Below, piece by piece: positions 35,079-47,684 of a DNA stretch of 64,000 nucleotides; the stretch's first letter is position 1; every line of letters starts with the position of its first letter. The stretch covers positions 526,612,975-526,676,974 of the forward strand of contig NC_081409.1 in the NCBI RefSeq assembly GCF_030272615.1, in the 5' to 3' direction. The DNA comes from Cryptomeria japonica (taxonomy: Eukaryota; Streptophyta; Pinopsida; Cupressales; Cupressaceae). The position numbers were made by a program, and so were the translations under genes. The notes under the pieces were generated by a model that worked only from the letters and a program-made list of their open reading frames with translations, did not search any database and had not been told where the DNA came from.

Positions 35079-37973
35079 ATGGCTTCCGCATCTCATACCA
35101 GTTCAAGCACATCTATTGAGTCAGAAAGTTTTATTCAAAGGAAGGGCAAATATAATGCTTTGTCACAAGTTCCAGCTGGAGTCATAGTCGAAGAAGGAAT
35201 TTTAGAATATTGATTGCAAGATAGAAGGCCTAGGGTCCTCAGCCATTCATACTCAATTAGGTCTATTTTGCGGAAAGGACAAAAGGATCAAACCGGAGTT
35301 CAATATCTTAGAGAAGAAGAAACTCCATAATGCGGTGTATTTTCTAGAAGACTTCACAGAGGATCACATCAGGATCATCTTGAGTAGAGTCCATGGTGAC
35401 AAGATGTACCTGGAGAGAACGCATGATATCACGCTTGAGGCAATTCATGTAGTCACCGATTTCTGCAACACAGGGGAAGTGCCAGCCCTGAGAACGGTAA
35501 CCAAAATGGAAATGACCAAGCTCACCGGTTCGACAAGTGATTCACGAGGTATGACAGTTAATCCTATCAAGGATGAACTAGTAAAATACGCCTACATGGT
35601 GATAGGCTACAGAACATTCTCAGCTAGCAAGATTAATTATGTATCTGCTGTAGTGGTAAATGCCACTTACCGGATGATTATAGAGGATAAATCATTTGAC
35701 TTATGCACCGGCATGTAGAGGCAACTCCTGTCAAACCTTAAGGCAATCAAAAAGGACAATTCACTAAAATTTAAGTTTGGACAACTACTAGTAGGGTTGT
35801 TTTTCTATTTCCAAGGCTACTTTTTGGGTGTAGGAGATGTCCAGTGGTCCCCTGACCAACCGATAACCAAGCAGATAAAGGAAAGTGTGCAAGCTATTGG
35901 AACCGGCTACCCTAAGGTACTAAAAAAATACTTTGATGAGTTCAGAAGAAAGATGAGTTAGAGGGTATGAATCTCAGGTGACATAGTGAAGAAGTATGAA
36001 GATGACATCAATTTCACTATTCAGGTGGACAAATGTCTAATGGAGGCTGTTGAGCCTAGAATGGAGGAAGTGGAGCCTATGGGCTATGAGGTCATGTTTG
36101 ACATGCTGGAAGGGTATGCTTCAACCCTTATTGCCTCTCCTCTTGATCCAAAGGCTAAGCTAACCGAAACCTACTTGGAGAGGATCACACCGGTTGAAGA
36201 ACCATCGGTGAAGAAGGGAAAAGAACCGGTAGCTAAGAAAGCTAAGGCAATGCCTACAGCTTCGGCACCCGCTACCACTGCGACTCCAAGAGTGACCAAG
36301 TGGTCACCGGAAAAGAAGAAATCAGAGGTAACACTGGCAAAAGTCTTCGAAAGAAAGAGGAAGACTAAGGCAAATGAACCGAACTCCAAAGAAACTGAGT
36401 CTGATGAATAGCCAAAGAAGGCTAAACATACCAAGAAGGTGAAGAAGAATGAACTGGCAACATCCGCACTGGTAAATATAGATATCTCCTCTTACAAACC
36501 TTTGACACATTGTCAAAGAATAGTAAGGAATATTAGGAGAAAGTTACTTCATGATTTAATTGATTTTTATGATGAATTCAATAGTGAAGAAAAAGATGAA
36601 GTACTCCAGGAAATCATTCTTTATTTATGCAAAAATGATTAGTCACCATCAGAGATTAAATCTCAGACACCGGATTCATTATTTAAAGCATTGGATAACA
36701 AATGGTGCATTGCCATTAAAAAGGAACAAGAGATTAGGGAGAAAGTTTTTGCACAGTACATCCCCGAACTCTCAAATTCAGAATTATTTGATGTATTGGA
36801 TCAAAATAAAGGTCTCTTCTTCACAAGGAGAAGAAGACTCTGGTTGTTGGAAGGGAGAGTTGATGATGTAGAAAAGGATACACATCAACACATGGCCCAT
36901 GCTATCAGCTCTCACAAAGCTCAAATGGCCAACCTCCAAGTGGAAAAGGAACCGATTATTTCCAAACCGGATGAGGTTTTTGATGAGGAAGGAAACCTAG
37001 TGGAGGAACCAATCAACACCATAGATGTCGATGCCCTGGATATAGAAGATGTCACTCAGGACATACCTTTTGAGGGAACTGAACAGGGGCAATAGGCTGA
37101 TCAGGGTGGTGAACAAGCTATGGACACATAGCAAGCGGCAAAAGAACAGGAAGAGAAAAAGAAGAAGGATGAAGATGAGAAACAAGAAAAAGAGGAAGAG
37201 GAGAAAAGAAAAGATGAAGAGAAGAAGAAGCAAGAAGAAGAAAGGAAGAAGAAAGAAGAAGAGGACAAGGAAGAAAAGAAGAAGAAGGAAGAAGAAGAAA
37301 AGAGAAAGAAAGATAAGGAAGAAGAGAAGAGAAGAGAAGAGAAGCGGAAAAGAAGAAAGCTGAAGAAGCCAAGGAACAAGAAGCGGCCAAAAGCTCTCAG
37401 GTGGAAACTCTGAAGGCAACCGGAAGTCAACCCTCACCTGTTGATCTTTCTAGTCCTACTGATCTCCAATCTGCAAGTGAGTCAGAACTTATGCAGAGCA
37501 TCAAGGTTGCTCAAGAGCGCCTTGAGATCATTCGTAGGAAAAAGGAACAGGACATCATTCAGGCAGCTATAGACACACTTACTGGTTTAATCCCTAGTAC
37601 TACTCTTCCTGACACTGATTCATCACTAGCACAACTCAAACTTTTGTGTACTTTAGTGGATGATCAGGTGCAGAGTCTAGAAGAAGCAGCAGAGGCCAAT
37701 GTAAAGAAAGAGCACCAAAAGACTCTTAATGTTGCTCTCATGAAGAAATTAAATGAGCTTAGGACTGAACTGTTAAAGGATCAAAAGGACATAAGGAGTG
37801 CTTTGGATGAGGGAAACTTGCTACTCAGCAAAATCTCTCAACCTCATCTGTTTTGTGATGATGTGCTAGCCAAGAAGCAACAACTTCAAACGAACTTACA
37901 GTCCTACTTAAGCACATTCAAGACTCCTTACGACTCCTTTGCAGCATATGGGCAAACCGTTCACCAGTTCTAA
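35079..37973 (+). pseudogene. element D ORF2: long novel protein with Lys/Glu-rich coiled coil
   Basis: About 960 codons. The ATG at 35079 begins MASASHTSSSTSIESESF. A frameshift near 35205 moves into a frame that runs to about 37335, with stops at 35716, near 35957, 35967, 36409, 36640, 37093 and 37129. A second frameshift leads to 37401-37973. Regions: Ser-rich start; a mixed globular part (35220-36160); a Pro/Lys-rich basic linker (36190-36450); a helical part (36490-37090); a highly charged K/E segment (37132-37400); a helical C-terminus. No protease, integrase or polymerase motif appears. Its place before the PPT is that of Sirevirus env-like ORFs, so an env-like origin is possible, but I see no clear membrane segment or family signature. 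Confidence 0.55.
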
Positions 37974-38323
37974 ATCCAGTCAACCAAGATAGAGCAAGAG
38001 ATCAGCACAAGGTCTAGGGATTTGCAGGAGCTTTGACTGGTATTACTTCCACGACTGCAAATTCTCCAGAAATGCTATCTGAACCTGGATGCCCTGACAG
38101 TCACCCAAGAACTGAGCATAATAGATGCCATGGAGGAACAAGTATCACAAATGCAGACAGAGAAGGAAGTGGTGACCTCCCTACTTGAGTCTTGGTCTCT
38201 TTCCATGAAACAATTTTTGCAGGACTACAAAGCAGTTTTTGACAAGTATTATTCATTATTGTCATAAAAAATTTATATATATATGGAAACAGTTTTTTTC
38301 AGCAGTACTTTGTCATTGTTGGC

Positions 38324-38613
38324 AAAGGGGGAGAAGTATATGGTTTTAAAATTTTGAAATTTTGATATATCAGGGGGAGAAGTATATCAGAGGGAGAAGT
38401 ATCTATTTTCAAATTTTGATATATGTTGTGATATATGCTATATGCTCTGATGATTATGCTCTGAATGCAAAATTGCTATACACTCTGTTGATTAAGGGAT
38501 AGTATATATGCTTAGGGGGAGCAATTCTGTTAATGGCAAGTTCTTGTTGTAAAACACTTAGATGTCAAAATTTTATTTTCCTAAGTGTTGCCATCAATGC
38601 CAAAGGGGGAGAT
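38324..38613 (+). other. multiple purine boxes and PPT of element D
   Basis: Five purine boxes: 38324-38337, 38371-38382, 38389-38399, about 38514-38521, and the true PPT AAAGGGGGAGAT at 38602-38613 next to the 3' LTR. Three carry GGAGAAGTAT. Repeated PPT-like boxes before the 3' LTR are a known Sirevirus trait. Confidence 0.75.
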
Positions 38614-39776
38614 TGTTGGAATTTTTGATGTTTATGTTGTGATTGTCATTGATGGACACACACTTGTATTGAGATCCCCTTTATATGTATGAGCTCATGC
38701 TCAACCGGTATTTGTTCCAACCGGTATGTTGTATTCTAGTCTTTAGACTAGTAATGATTTTGCAGAATGTGTTTCCCGGTCTAAAGCGGCATGTCGACCC
38801 CAAGCGGTTCGTAGATCACAAGCGGTACGAGGAAGCAAAGCGGCACAACACATTCTTACCAGTCTTCATTTTTGTCAAACCGGCAACTGGCATTTTGTAT
38901 AAACTGGTAATACTCTGTGATGAGTTACCAACTGGCATTTTGTGATGAGTTACCAATCCACCGATTGTTTGACGGTGACGACACATTGACGGTGATTGTT
39001 GTGTCATGTTACTGAGTATGTCTAGATTCACTGAACCTAGGAAATTGTAATGTAATCCTATTGGACCGACATGAAATCAGATTCCTTTAAAAGGACATCA
39101 TGTCTAGGGTTTTTGAGTTGTTGAAGAAGTTGTGAAAAAGGGTTAATGTTGAGCTAGGGTTTAAGGTGGATGTTGAGTTGTTGGAAGAGCGATCTTATCT
39201 AAGAAGATTGAGTTGTAACTGAGAGAGATAGAGAAGACTAAAGCAATGCTGGAATGCATTAGCTGTGAGCAATACTGGATCTAACCAAGCAGTTTGTGCT
39301 ATTAGATAGATCAAACACTTGTTGATTACTCACATCTTTGACAAGTTTGTAGCCCTTAACCGGGTAGGCCTTAAAGCCTTTGTAAAATCCTCTAACAAGG
39401 TGGTTCACACATGTGAATCTAAAATCCTCTAACAAGGTAGTCTTTAATCGGCTCCTAACAGAGATTGAGATTCCTAACAGGATCTGTTCTGGTGAAGAAC
39501 ATTGTAAGACCTTAACCAGTCTGGTTTCTATTCTGCAGATAGTGACTTGTGAGTTCCATCTCACCGTGGTTTTTCCCCGTTGGGTTTCCACATCAAATAT
39601 CTTGTGTTATGATTGTATTGCTTTTGTGGGTGAATGTTTTATTCATATTTTGGTTTGTATGTGTGGTAACCGGTTTGATTGTCAGACTACTTTACCGGTT
39701 TATCTTTAGACTGTTTAAATGTTTTAGTGCAAAGATTTTTGGCATACTAATTCACCCCCCCCTCTTAGTATTCATC

Positions 39777-39777
<1 letters not shown>
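38614..39777 (+). repeat. 3' LTR of element D
   Basis: 1164 bp. Differs from the 5' LTR in length mainly by one 45-bp tandem unit and a 6-bp indel, plus scattered transitions. Confidence 0.93.
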
Positions 39778-39863
<86 letters not shown>

Positions 39864-39873
39864 CACACACACA
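39778..39873. repeat. microsatellite (right half), (TATGTA)n
   Basis: Regular hexamer array continuing the array left of element D, ending in an AC run. Confidence 0.95.
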
Positions 39874-42135
39874 ACAAAATAAGAGAATATACATCCAAGA
39901 GGTGCATTAGGTTTCACCTACTTGGTAAATGATAGAACATTAGGCATAACCTCATTAAATGAAGATATAAAGGAGTTATGAAATGTGGAACATAAATCCA
40001 AAAGAGAGTGAGAAACCTAGCTACCCCATAGCCTACTTAGGTAACGACAAAATAGCAGTTACCAAAGGTGGCACATCAAGCCAAATTAGGGTGTGTAACT
40101 CAACTACCCATGGGTGGGAGAGAGTGAGACATGTGGCTAATGTGTTTTTCCATGTGTCATCATATTAACTGCTCCTAATAAACCTAAGAAAGCTTAAATA
40201 AAATGTGTATCAAAAGAAAATACCCCCTAACATAAGGAAAATAAAAAACCTGCCCTAGCAACAGGATAGTAGAAATGCCAATCTATGTAGTCTATGTAAA
40301 ACACTAAAACCCTACAAGTGGGTAGTGAAAAAGGTTAACGCAGAAGTAAGGTAGGTGAGTCAAAACTAGATGAAATGAAAAAAGTTGAGAAAATGAGGCC
40401 CACTATGTCAAAAATAAGGAGTGTAGTGCCAAGATGCAAAGGCCCCAAACTATGAACCATAATATCACTCTATAGGAAAAATTGTCAACTTGTGATGCAA
40501 AAACATTGAATTATAAAGGAGGCCAAAAAAATGCAATGAAATTTACAAAATAAAGGTTAGATTTACAATAATAGAAAAATGATTATGTAAATGTGATCTA
40601 AATAGGTTGGGAATGAAAAACCTTACCAAAACAAGTCTAAAATGTGTCAAAATCCAAAGCTATGAGAAAAAAATAAATGTTAAGGCCATCGAAGGGGAGG
40701 ATTCTCAGCATAGAAACAAAAATTCCATAGTGGGAAGCATATGTGCTAATTTGTATGTAGAAATTACAATTTATGGTCCCCCGTAGCAGAAACATCACTC
40801 TATAGGTGAAAATATCAATTAGTGATGCAAAAATTTCAATCTAGAGCAAAGGCTTCAAACTACAACATAAAAATCACTCTACGTCCAAAAATATCAATGC
40901 TTGGTGAATACATCAAAAATGAGTATAAACATGTCAAATTGCCAACCTGCAACAATATTTTTTATGAAATCTCAAAGAAAGTTTGATGAGGAACATGGTT
41001 CCCACTAGACATGTCATATTGTGATCAATACAGATGTGAAACATAAAATGAGGACTCAAACCATGCATTCAAATTCAATTATTCACCCTATTGACACATT
41101 TTTTAACTTATGAAATTGAATAAAACATAAAATAACTCTCATCCACTACTCCTTGTATACACAAGATATGTGTGGTTGTTTCTCCAATAGATTTGTACTA
41201 AGAGATGATGTGTGGTTGTTCATCAAACCAAAAGCATGGCATAAACCAATGAAAATATCCTACAAGTAGGTATATTTATAGATTCAAGGGATTATTGCTC
41301 AAGGGTTGTGATTAATCCAAGAGATCAATTGATGAAATTGATAGTTAGGATTGGAAGAAGTTGCCTCCAAGTGTCACCTTGTAGTTGGTGGACTTGAAGA
41401 GGATTAAGTTTTAGAGCGATTTGAATGGTCGAGATTGTCTTTGAAAGAGATAATGGGTGAGGGTATAAAATGGCATGCTCCTTTTTAGAGAAATTTGAAG
41501 GGTTGATATTTTCTAGGATAAATTAAAGGATAAGATTACATGAAACAATTTTGTGGGGAAGTGGAAAGCATGTGTCATGTATTTTCTTGATGTGCAAGTT
41601 TGATTATGGTTTAAGCATGCTTAAGAATGTGCAAGTAGATTATTTGTTTACTAATTAGTCATAGTCACTAATGTCTTGACATGGAAAAAGGAGAAATTTA
41701 ATAAATAATTTATATTTATTTAATTTATTGAGGATTGAAATATAAAAAATGGATTTAATTATATACATTCAACATTATTTAATCAAGGGTTGCCTATAGA
41801 GGATAGAGGGATAAAAAATTGATCAATTAGATAAATAATGTAAATTTATTTAATTTATTATTAGAAGAAAATTGAGAAGGTAGTTAAATAATTGGCCTTA
41901 TCTTAGTAACGTTGGAACAAAACAAAATCAAATATGGTAACGATGTGAATAATTTTAAGTGTTTGCACTTGGTATTTTTGAAAATTTATTCAAGGTTGTT
42001 AGGATTAAAGTGTCATCTGCCTTGTAAATCCTATGATATGGTTCCAACATCCTTGGAAAGTGTCTTAAGGCATTTAAGATGTATTGGGAAAATAATTTGT
42101 AATATTAATTTCTCACTATTGTTTATAATACATTC
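39874..42135. other. unassigned, possibly LTR of element G
   Basis: No gene seen. Imperfect repeats containing ATCACTCTATAGG and GATGCAAAAA occur at 40461-40512, 40791-40843 and 40871-40913. If the PBS-like box at 31589 is real, part of this may be the far side of the old 5' LTR of element G. Confidence 0.35.
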
Positions 42136-43028
42136 ATAAGGGGTGATGGGTTACACTGCCAGCAGTAAAAGTGGGTTGTGAACATAAATATTTAATATTG
42201 TTTTCCCCACTTATGGATGTCTAGAATAAGATATTTAATGACTTTAAAAAGTGGAAAAAGACTAACCTATGAGCTTCTCCAAGTGGGAGTATGGAAGAGA
42301 CAACAAGTGTCTCTTGGTTTTCAGCCATCTATTACATTTAATACAATGTTTATCATGCAAGTATAGGTGTCCATGTTGGAGGGAATGTATTGGAAGCCAA
42401 ACCAAAGTCTTTTTGAGTTTCATCAAGGCATTCCACGAGTTGTGGTCCTTAGTAATGAATAGTCTTCTTTGGGAACATTTATTGGCAGTGTTGTAGCTCT
42501 TGTCATTCTACAAATTTAGCCTTTGAGTGTAGATTTTATGTGGAACAGTTGAATATAGTTTTATCGGTAGGATGGAAGGATGGATGGATGCATAAGAATT
42601 TTGTTTACTAGTACATAAGTGTTGCTATGGTGGAGAAAAAGGGGAGAATGGAATTGATTGTATTGTAAGCACTTTTGTTGTTATTAATACAAGCTTGTCC
42701 TCTCTTCTTGGTGGAGTTTTTTCCTACAAGGGTTTCTCTACATAAATCTTGTATTATGTATCTGATTTATGCCTTATTGTTGTTATCTTATGATGATGTT
42801 AATCATTTATTATTATTATTATTATAAATTCACATAAGATGGGTTTATTAAGCATGGTTAACAGGTTGATTTTTTGTATCATAAAGGAGGATCTAATCAT
42901 GAGTTTTCCACAATTAAGGCAACTTAATTTTCAAATTTCCATATAAGTTTTAAATTTTCATGTTGTTTCTATTAAAGCCTTCAATCTCATCCTTTGATTA
43001 GTTTGTTGGATAGAGATTGATCTTAACA
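42136..43028 (+). repeat. possible decayed copia LTR
   Basis: The stretch at 42709-42752 (GGAGTTTTTTCC, GGGTTTCTC, AAATCTTG) resembles the pre-end box of copia LTRs. The end at 43025-43028 (AACA) is followed by a PBS-like TTTGGTATTGAACC (43032). The left edge is a guess and no partner LTR was found. Confidence 0.3.
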
Positions 43029-43235
43029 ATCTTTGGTATTGAACCTGTTAATTTCCCAACAAAGGTGGTTGAAATGGTCATCGCCTTTTTTAGAGAAGAT
43101 AGTATGTCACATATATACACCATTATTATTCTATTCATAATATCATTGAATGTGATATCTATGTGTCTTTAAAATGTTACACCCACGATGGACAACAAAT
43201 TGATTATATTATGATCAAAAATTAGATTATTAATC

Positions 43236-44319
43236 ATGGAGAGGGAGAGGGAGAGGTTCCATGGAAGCCAGAACAGGCGGGAATCTAGATTCTTTGAATT
43301 TGGTTCAGACTATGGCAAAAATGGGAAGCAAAGTTTTTTATCTAGTCATTGGGGGTATAGAGATGTCGACAGATTTTGGCAGAATGCAAACACTCAGAGG
43401 TACACATCACACAAAGTTTTCAAAAGGAGGAATCCATTCCAACACAGGAAGTAACATGTCTTCGATATTTTTGACAGAAACCCACCCCCCCCCACCTCGA
43501 AAATCACCAGATGAAGGAGCACGTGATGGGTTCATCATATCCAAAGGTTTTTGAAAGCATCGTCTTATGTTACGTGGCCGAATAAGCTTTATGTTCAAAA
43601 CCCTAATTTTCTCAACTATATGAATGATGTTCAGATTCAGAATAGGGTTTCCACGACGTCTCTGAGAAAGGACAAGGATTCTAATGTCTCGAAAGAGAAA
43701 GACAAAGTCTTCTTCAAACAAAAGCAAGTATGGAGGAAAAAAAAATTGAATATACATGCAGATAAGGAGCCTAGCGAAGTAAATGCAATGAAGGTTGGAG
43801 ATTCATCTCATTGTATCACACTTTCGGAACAACTTTTATCACCACAGAACTCACTTTTAAGGGAAACAACACTAATAGGTAAATTTTAGGATCCCTCTTT
43901 ATTGATTTATGAGATTCTTCAATGGGCTAAATTAAAATGGAAAGGCCTCCAAGATATTTTCTTTATTGATGATCACTCAAAATATTTTATTACTCTCTTT
44001 GATTCTAAGGCTCATAGAGATATAGTGCATAAGTGTTAGGGATGGTTCAGCAAGGGTTCGAGGCTTTATACTTTAGCATGGACCCAAAATTTCAAGGCTA
44101 AATTAGTACTATGCAAATTCATGCCCTTCTAGATCACTTTCCCATCTCTCCCCCTAGAATATCATGATTCAGAACTCATTGAATTGCTTGCTAATAAATT
44201 GGGGATTTCTATCAAGAATGACCTAATCCCCTTTGAGTTCATACATTGGCTTGTGTGTGTGTGTTTACTTCTTTCCATGACTCAACCATTTCCAACTAAT
44301 CTGGATATCATCTCAAAAT
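43236..44319 (+). pseudogene. LINE-2 ORF1, N-terminal part (DUF4283-like)
   Basis: Probable start at the ATG at 43261, after a GGGAGA repeat; the open frame continues to 43554 and then breaks. Near 43990-44250 one frame encodes AHRDIVHKC, SRLYTLAWTQNF and SLPLEYHDSELIELLANKLG, matching the DUF4283 domain of plant LINE ORF1 proteins (the PVWVRLPGLP-type block). This RNA-binding protein would coat LINE RNA. It ends at the AAAAT target of copia B. Confidence 0.7.
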
Positions 44320-45829
44320 TGATAACTTAATGATGAATGAATAGTACCAAACCGGTACTGAGAGGGGGGGTGAATCAGCATAGGCAAAAACATGACCTTA
44401 AACCGGTTTGTCAACTAACACTTATGCACTGACAAACAAACAGTAGCACCAGTCCTTCAATAGAGTTCAACCGGCAAAACCCAGTGTAACTGAGACAAGC
44501 AAAGACTGGTTGACACTTATCTTCTCATATAATCTAACTCTTCATTCCCATTTCACCCTAATGCATGAACAGACAATCTACCATCAAAGATGTACATATT
44601 ACAGCAAGATCAACATGCATCACCACTTAATCAGAAAACAATCATAACATCACATGAAGAAAGCATCACACATGACACACATATTTTTCACGTGGAAACC
44701 CAACTGGGAAAAACCACGGTGGGGATGAATACCCACAAACTTGTTTTTGAACTCTTTGGAACTCCGCTCTATTAGGAGCCTTGTCCGGTTAAAGATAGAT
44801 ACAATAGGTTCTATTAGGAATCGATCCTGTTAGGGATCACCTAGTTAAGAGATGGCTACAATACCCGGTTAAGGGTTAAACCCTATTAAGGGTACCTTGT
44901 TAGAGGATTTCAAGAACTCAATAGCTAAAGGATATGAATGACTCAGTAGCTTCGAGTTACCCTGTTAGAGGATTTTCAACAAGCCGGTTAAGGCTACCCT
45001 GTTAGGGGATTTTGCAACTATTGAAGTGGTTAAAGATCAATAGGTATATCAATGACCTGATAATAGCACTCAATGCCAATACAGATCCGCTTAAGCTCCT
45101 CTTCACCTTCTGCACTTACACTCTGCAGATATAACTTCTCTCCTCTAGTCTAGCAAGAATCACATATCTCTTCTCTTAGATACACACACAACTTTTGCCA
45201 ACAACCTCTGAAAGAATCACAACATCGACCTTATAGGACAACAGACAGGTCGGTAGCATAAACCCTAAACCCTAGACCTGTTAGGTTAAGGAATTCAAAT
45301 GGTTCAATCCTGACCATTGATCATACTTTATTGAATGCAATAGTCTTGATCCAATCTCAAGACATTCTCCATCGTTCATTTTCCACCGATTTCATGGCGG
45401 CTGATAACCCATCACACGTTATCACCGTTTATAGACTTTGTACATTCCTGAGGTAGATAGGAACAATCTCCTTTATGCAAGATCCTTCACGCACACAAGG
45501 CTGACATGGCAACATGATCTTTTCTTCATTACAATACTAACTCATCACTCAATGTCACTGGTTGAGCCATACAGGCTTGAAGCACTTCAACCGGAAACCC
45601 TGAATTTGAGACTACCAACCGGTAGTCATACAACACTTCCATGTGCTGGTTCCCATAACCATATGCTGGTTCACCTTGAACAAGCACACCGCTTCAATTT
45701 GGCACAAATGTCGGTTCACAGTGTTATACTGGTTCTCACATATGCCAGTTCATACCTTTTCAACATATTGACATCAATGACAACATACAATGTCATTATG
45801 TCCACATACCGGTTCACATAATGCCAACA
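44320..45829 (-). repeat. 3' LTR of element B
   Basis: 1510 bp, same motifs as element A LTRs: CACGTGG palindrome (44690-44719), GTTARRG array and a G-tract near the edge. Confidence 0.93.
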
Positions 45830-45841
45830 ATCTCCCCCTTT
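45830..45841 (-). other. polypurine tract of element B
   Basis: Minus strand AAAGGGGGAGAT next to the 3' LTR, identical to that of element D. Confidence 0.87.
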
Positions 45842-46074
45842 GGCATTGATGGCAATATACAAAGATATCTCTCCACTTCACATCTTCTCCCCCAATTTCT
45901 GTAGATATCTTCTCCGCTTTACATCTTCTCCCCCTTTGACACAAATGCCAAAGTGGAGGCACAAGCTTCCCTGTTCCATTATGTTGCTCCCCCTGAGGAG
46001 TAGAATCCTTCAACACATCAATCCTGAAGAAAGATTTGACTATGCAATACATGACTAATGTGGAGCATACACCT

Positions 46075-47520
46075 TTAGTTCACCTCCTGAAGGGGCAGTA
46101 CCCCTAATTCACCTCTTAAGTGTGTAAATGTAGCCTTTGGGAGAGGCTTGGTGAATATGTCTACTAACTGCTCCTTACTGGACACATGCTCTAGTGCAAT
46201 CTCTTTGTTCTGAACCTTTTCCCTCAAGAAATGATACTTAAGCTCAAAGTGCTTGGTTCTAGAATGTAAAACCGGATTCTTTGAAATATTGATAGCACTT
46301 GTGTTATCACATAATACACTTACCAGTTCAGATACAGGGATTTTGAAGCCATCTAATACATGCTTCATCCAGATTGTCGGAGTGCAGTTCATGAAAGTTG
46401 CAACATACTCCGCTTCCACTGTAGACTGAGAGATATAGCTTTGCTTCTTACTCATCCATGAGACCAGTCTACCACCGAGAAAGAATGCACCACCGGTTGT
46501 GCTTTTCTGATCATCCACATTACCTGCCCAATCAGCATTTGTGAATACTTTCAGGTTGAAATCATTGTTGTATGGGTACCACAATCCATAGTCAACTATT
46601 CCCTTCAGATACCTAAGAATCTGCTTGACTACAACCAAGTGGGATTCTCTTGGACTTTTCTGGAACCTTGCAGTAATGCCAACTGCATGTGCAATATCTA
46701 GTCTACTATGCACTACATAATGCAACTTACCAATCATCGATCGGTATTTCTTCTCATCAACCAATGCGGAATCATCTCCTTTCAATAATTTGCAACTAGT
46801 CACCATCGGTGTACAAACCGGCTTGCTATCTTCCATGCCAAAGGTCTTCAACACCTCTTTGACATATTTGGACTGAGTGATAAAGATTCCATCTTTCATC
46901 TGCTGGATTTGTAGTCCAATGAAGAACTTAATCTCCCCTATGAGTGACATCTCAAATTCTTCCTTCATCTCATCAGCAAACTCATGACTCATCTTGTCAT
47001 CTCCACCAAAGATAATGTCATCAACAAAAACTTCATAGATCAGGATCTGATCTCCTTCAGATTTCAAGTAGATATTTCTATCTTCACTTGTTCTCTTAAA
47101 TCCAATCTTCACAAGATGGGAATGTAGGCGTTCATACCATGGTCTAGGTGCCTGCTTTAGACCATATAAGGCTTTATGTAGCCTACACACCATATCACTG
47201 TCTTCAGATAGGGCAAACCCATCTGGTTGCTCAATATACACCTCTTCTTCAAGTACACCATTTAGGAATGCAGATTTTACATCCATTTGATATACTTTGA
47301 AGCCTTTAAAAGTTGTATATGCAAGAAGCATACGAACTCCTTCCAATCTGGCTACAGGAGCAAAGGTTTCTCCATAGTCTTCTCCTTCTTCTTGGGCATA
47401 TCCTTTGCACACCAGTTTGGCTTTGTTTCTAATCACTGTGCCATCCTCATTCAGCTTATTTCTGAAGACCCATTTGGTACCAATGACATTTTTGTGCTTC
47501 GGTCTGGTACCAAGGACCAT
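46075..47520 (-). pseudogene. element B reverse transcriptase and RNase H
   Basis: The longest open part of B, 481 codons. Order: [68 protein letters not shown], catalytic [23 protein letters not shown], then RNase H with [19 protein letters not shown] and LCDNTSAIN, and a C-terminal VDIFTKPLP. All catalytic acidic residues are present. The upstream part is frame-shifted, so the ATG at 47520 is not the true start of the polyprotein. This domain alone could look functional. Confidence 0.92.
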
Positions 47521-47684
47521 GTACCATTTTTCTCTATCTGGTCAAGTTCCTCTTCCATTGCCTTGATCCATTCTTCATCTTTATGAGCCTCTTTGAATAA
47601 TTTAGGATCAAATTTAGAGATCATACATGAGTTTTCTTTGATCTTTCTTCTTCTAAGGATTCCTACATCCTTATCTCCTATGAT

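Larger units (their letters stand above)
32096..39777 (+). mobile_element. element D: Sirevirus-like element lacking polymerase
   Basis: 7682 bp with LTRs 32096-33309 and 38614-39777, PBS at 33311-33325 and PPT at 38602-38613. A perfect TSD TATGT lies at 32091-32095 and 39778-39782. The 5.3-kb interior holds a gag-like CCHC protein (33360-34568) and a second long ORF (35079-37973), and I see no protease, integrase or reverse transcriptase blocks. It must rely on enzymes from elsewhere. LTR motifs and PBS are shared with A and B, so A/B-type elements are likely helpers (inference). Several stops and frameshifts make this copy inactive. Confidence 0.9.

Noticed and set aside
36997-37437. Minus-strand frames rich in Phe, Leu and Ser
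   Set aside because: Antisense shadow of the Lys/Glu-rich segment of element D ORF2.
42136-43040. A complete additional copia element
   Set aside because: Only a weak LTR-end box and a poor PBS-like site; no partner LTR or coding, so kept as a low-confidence repeat only.
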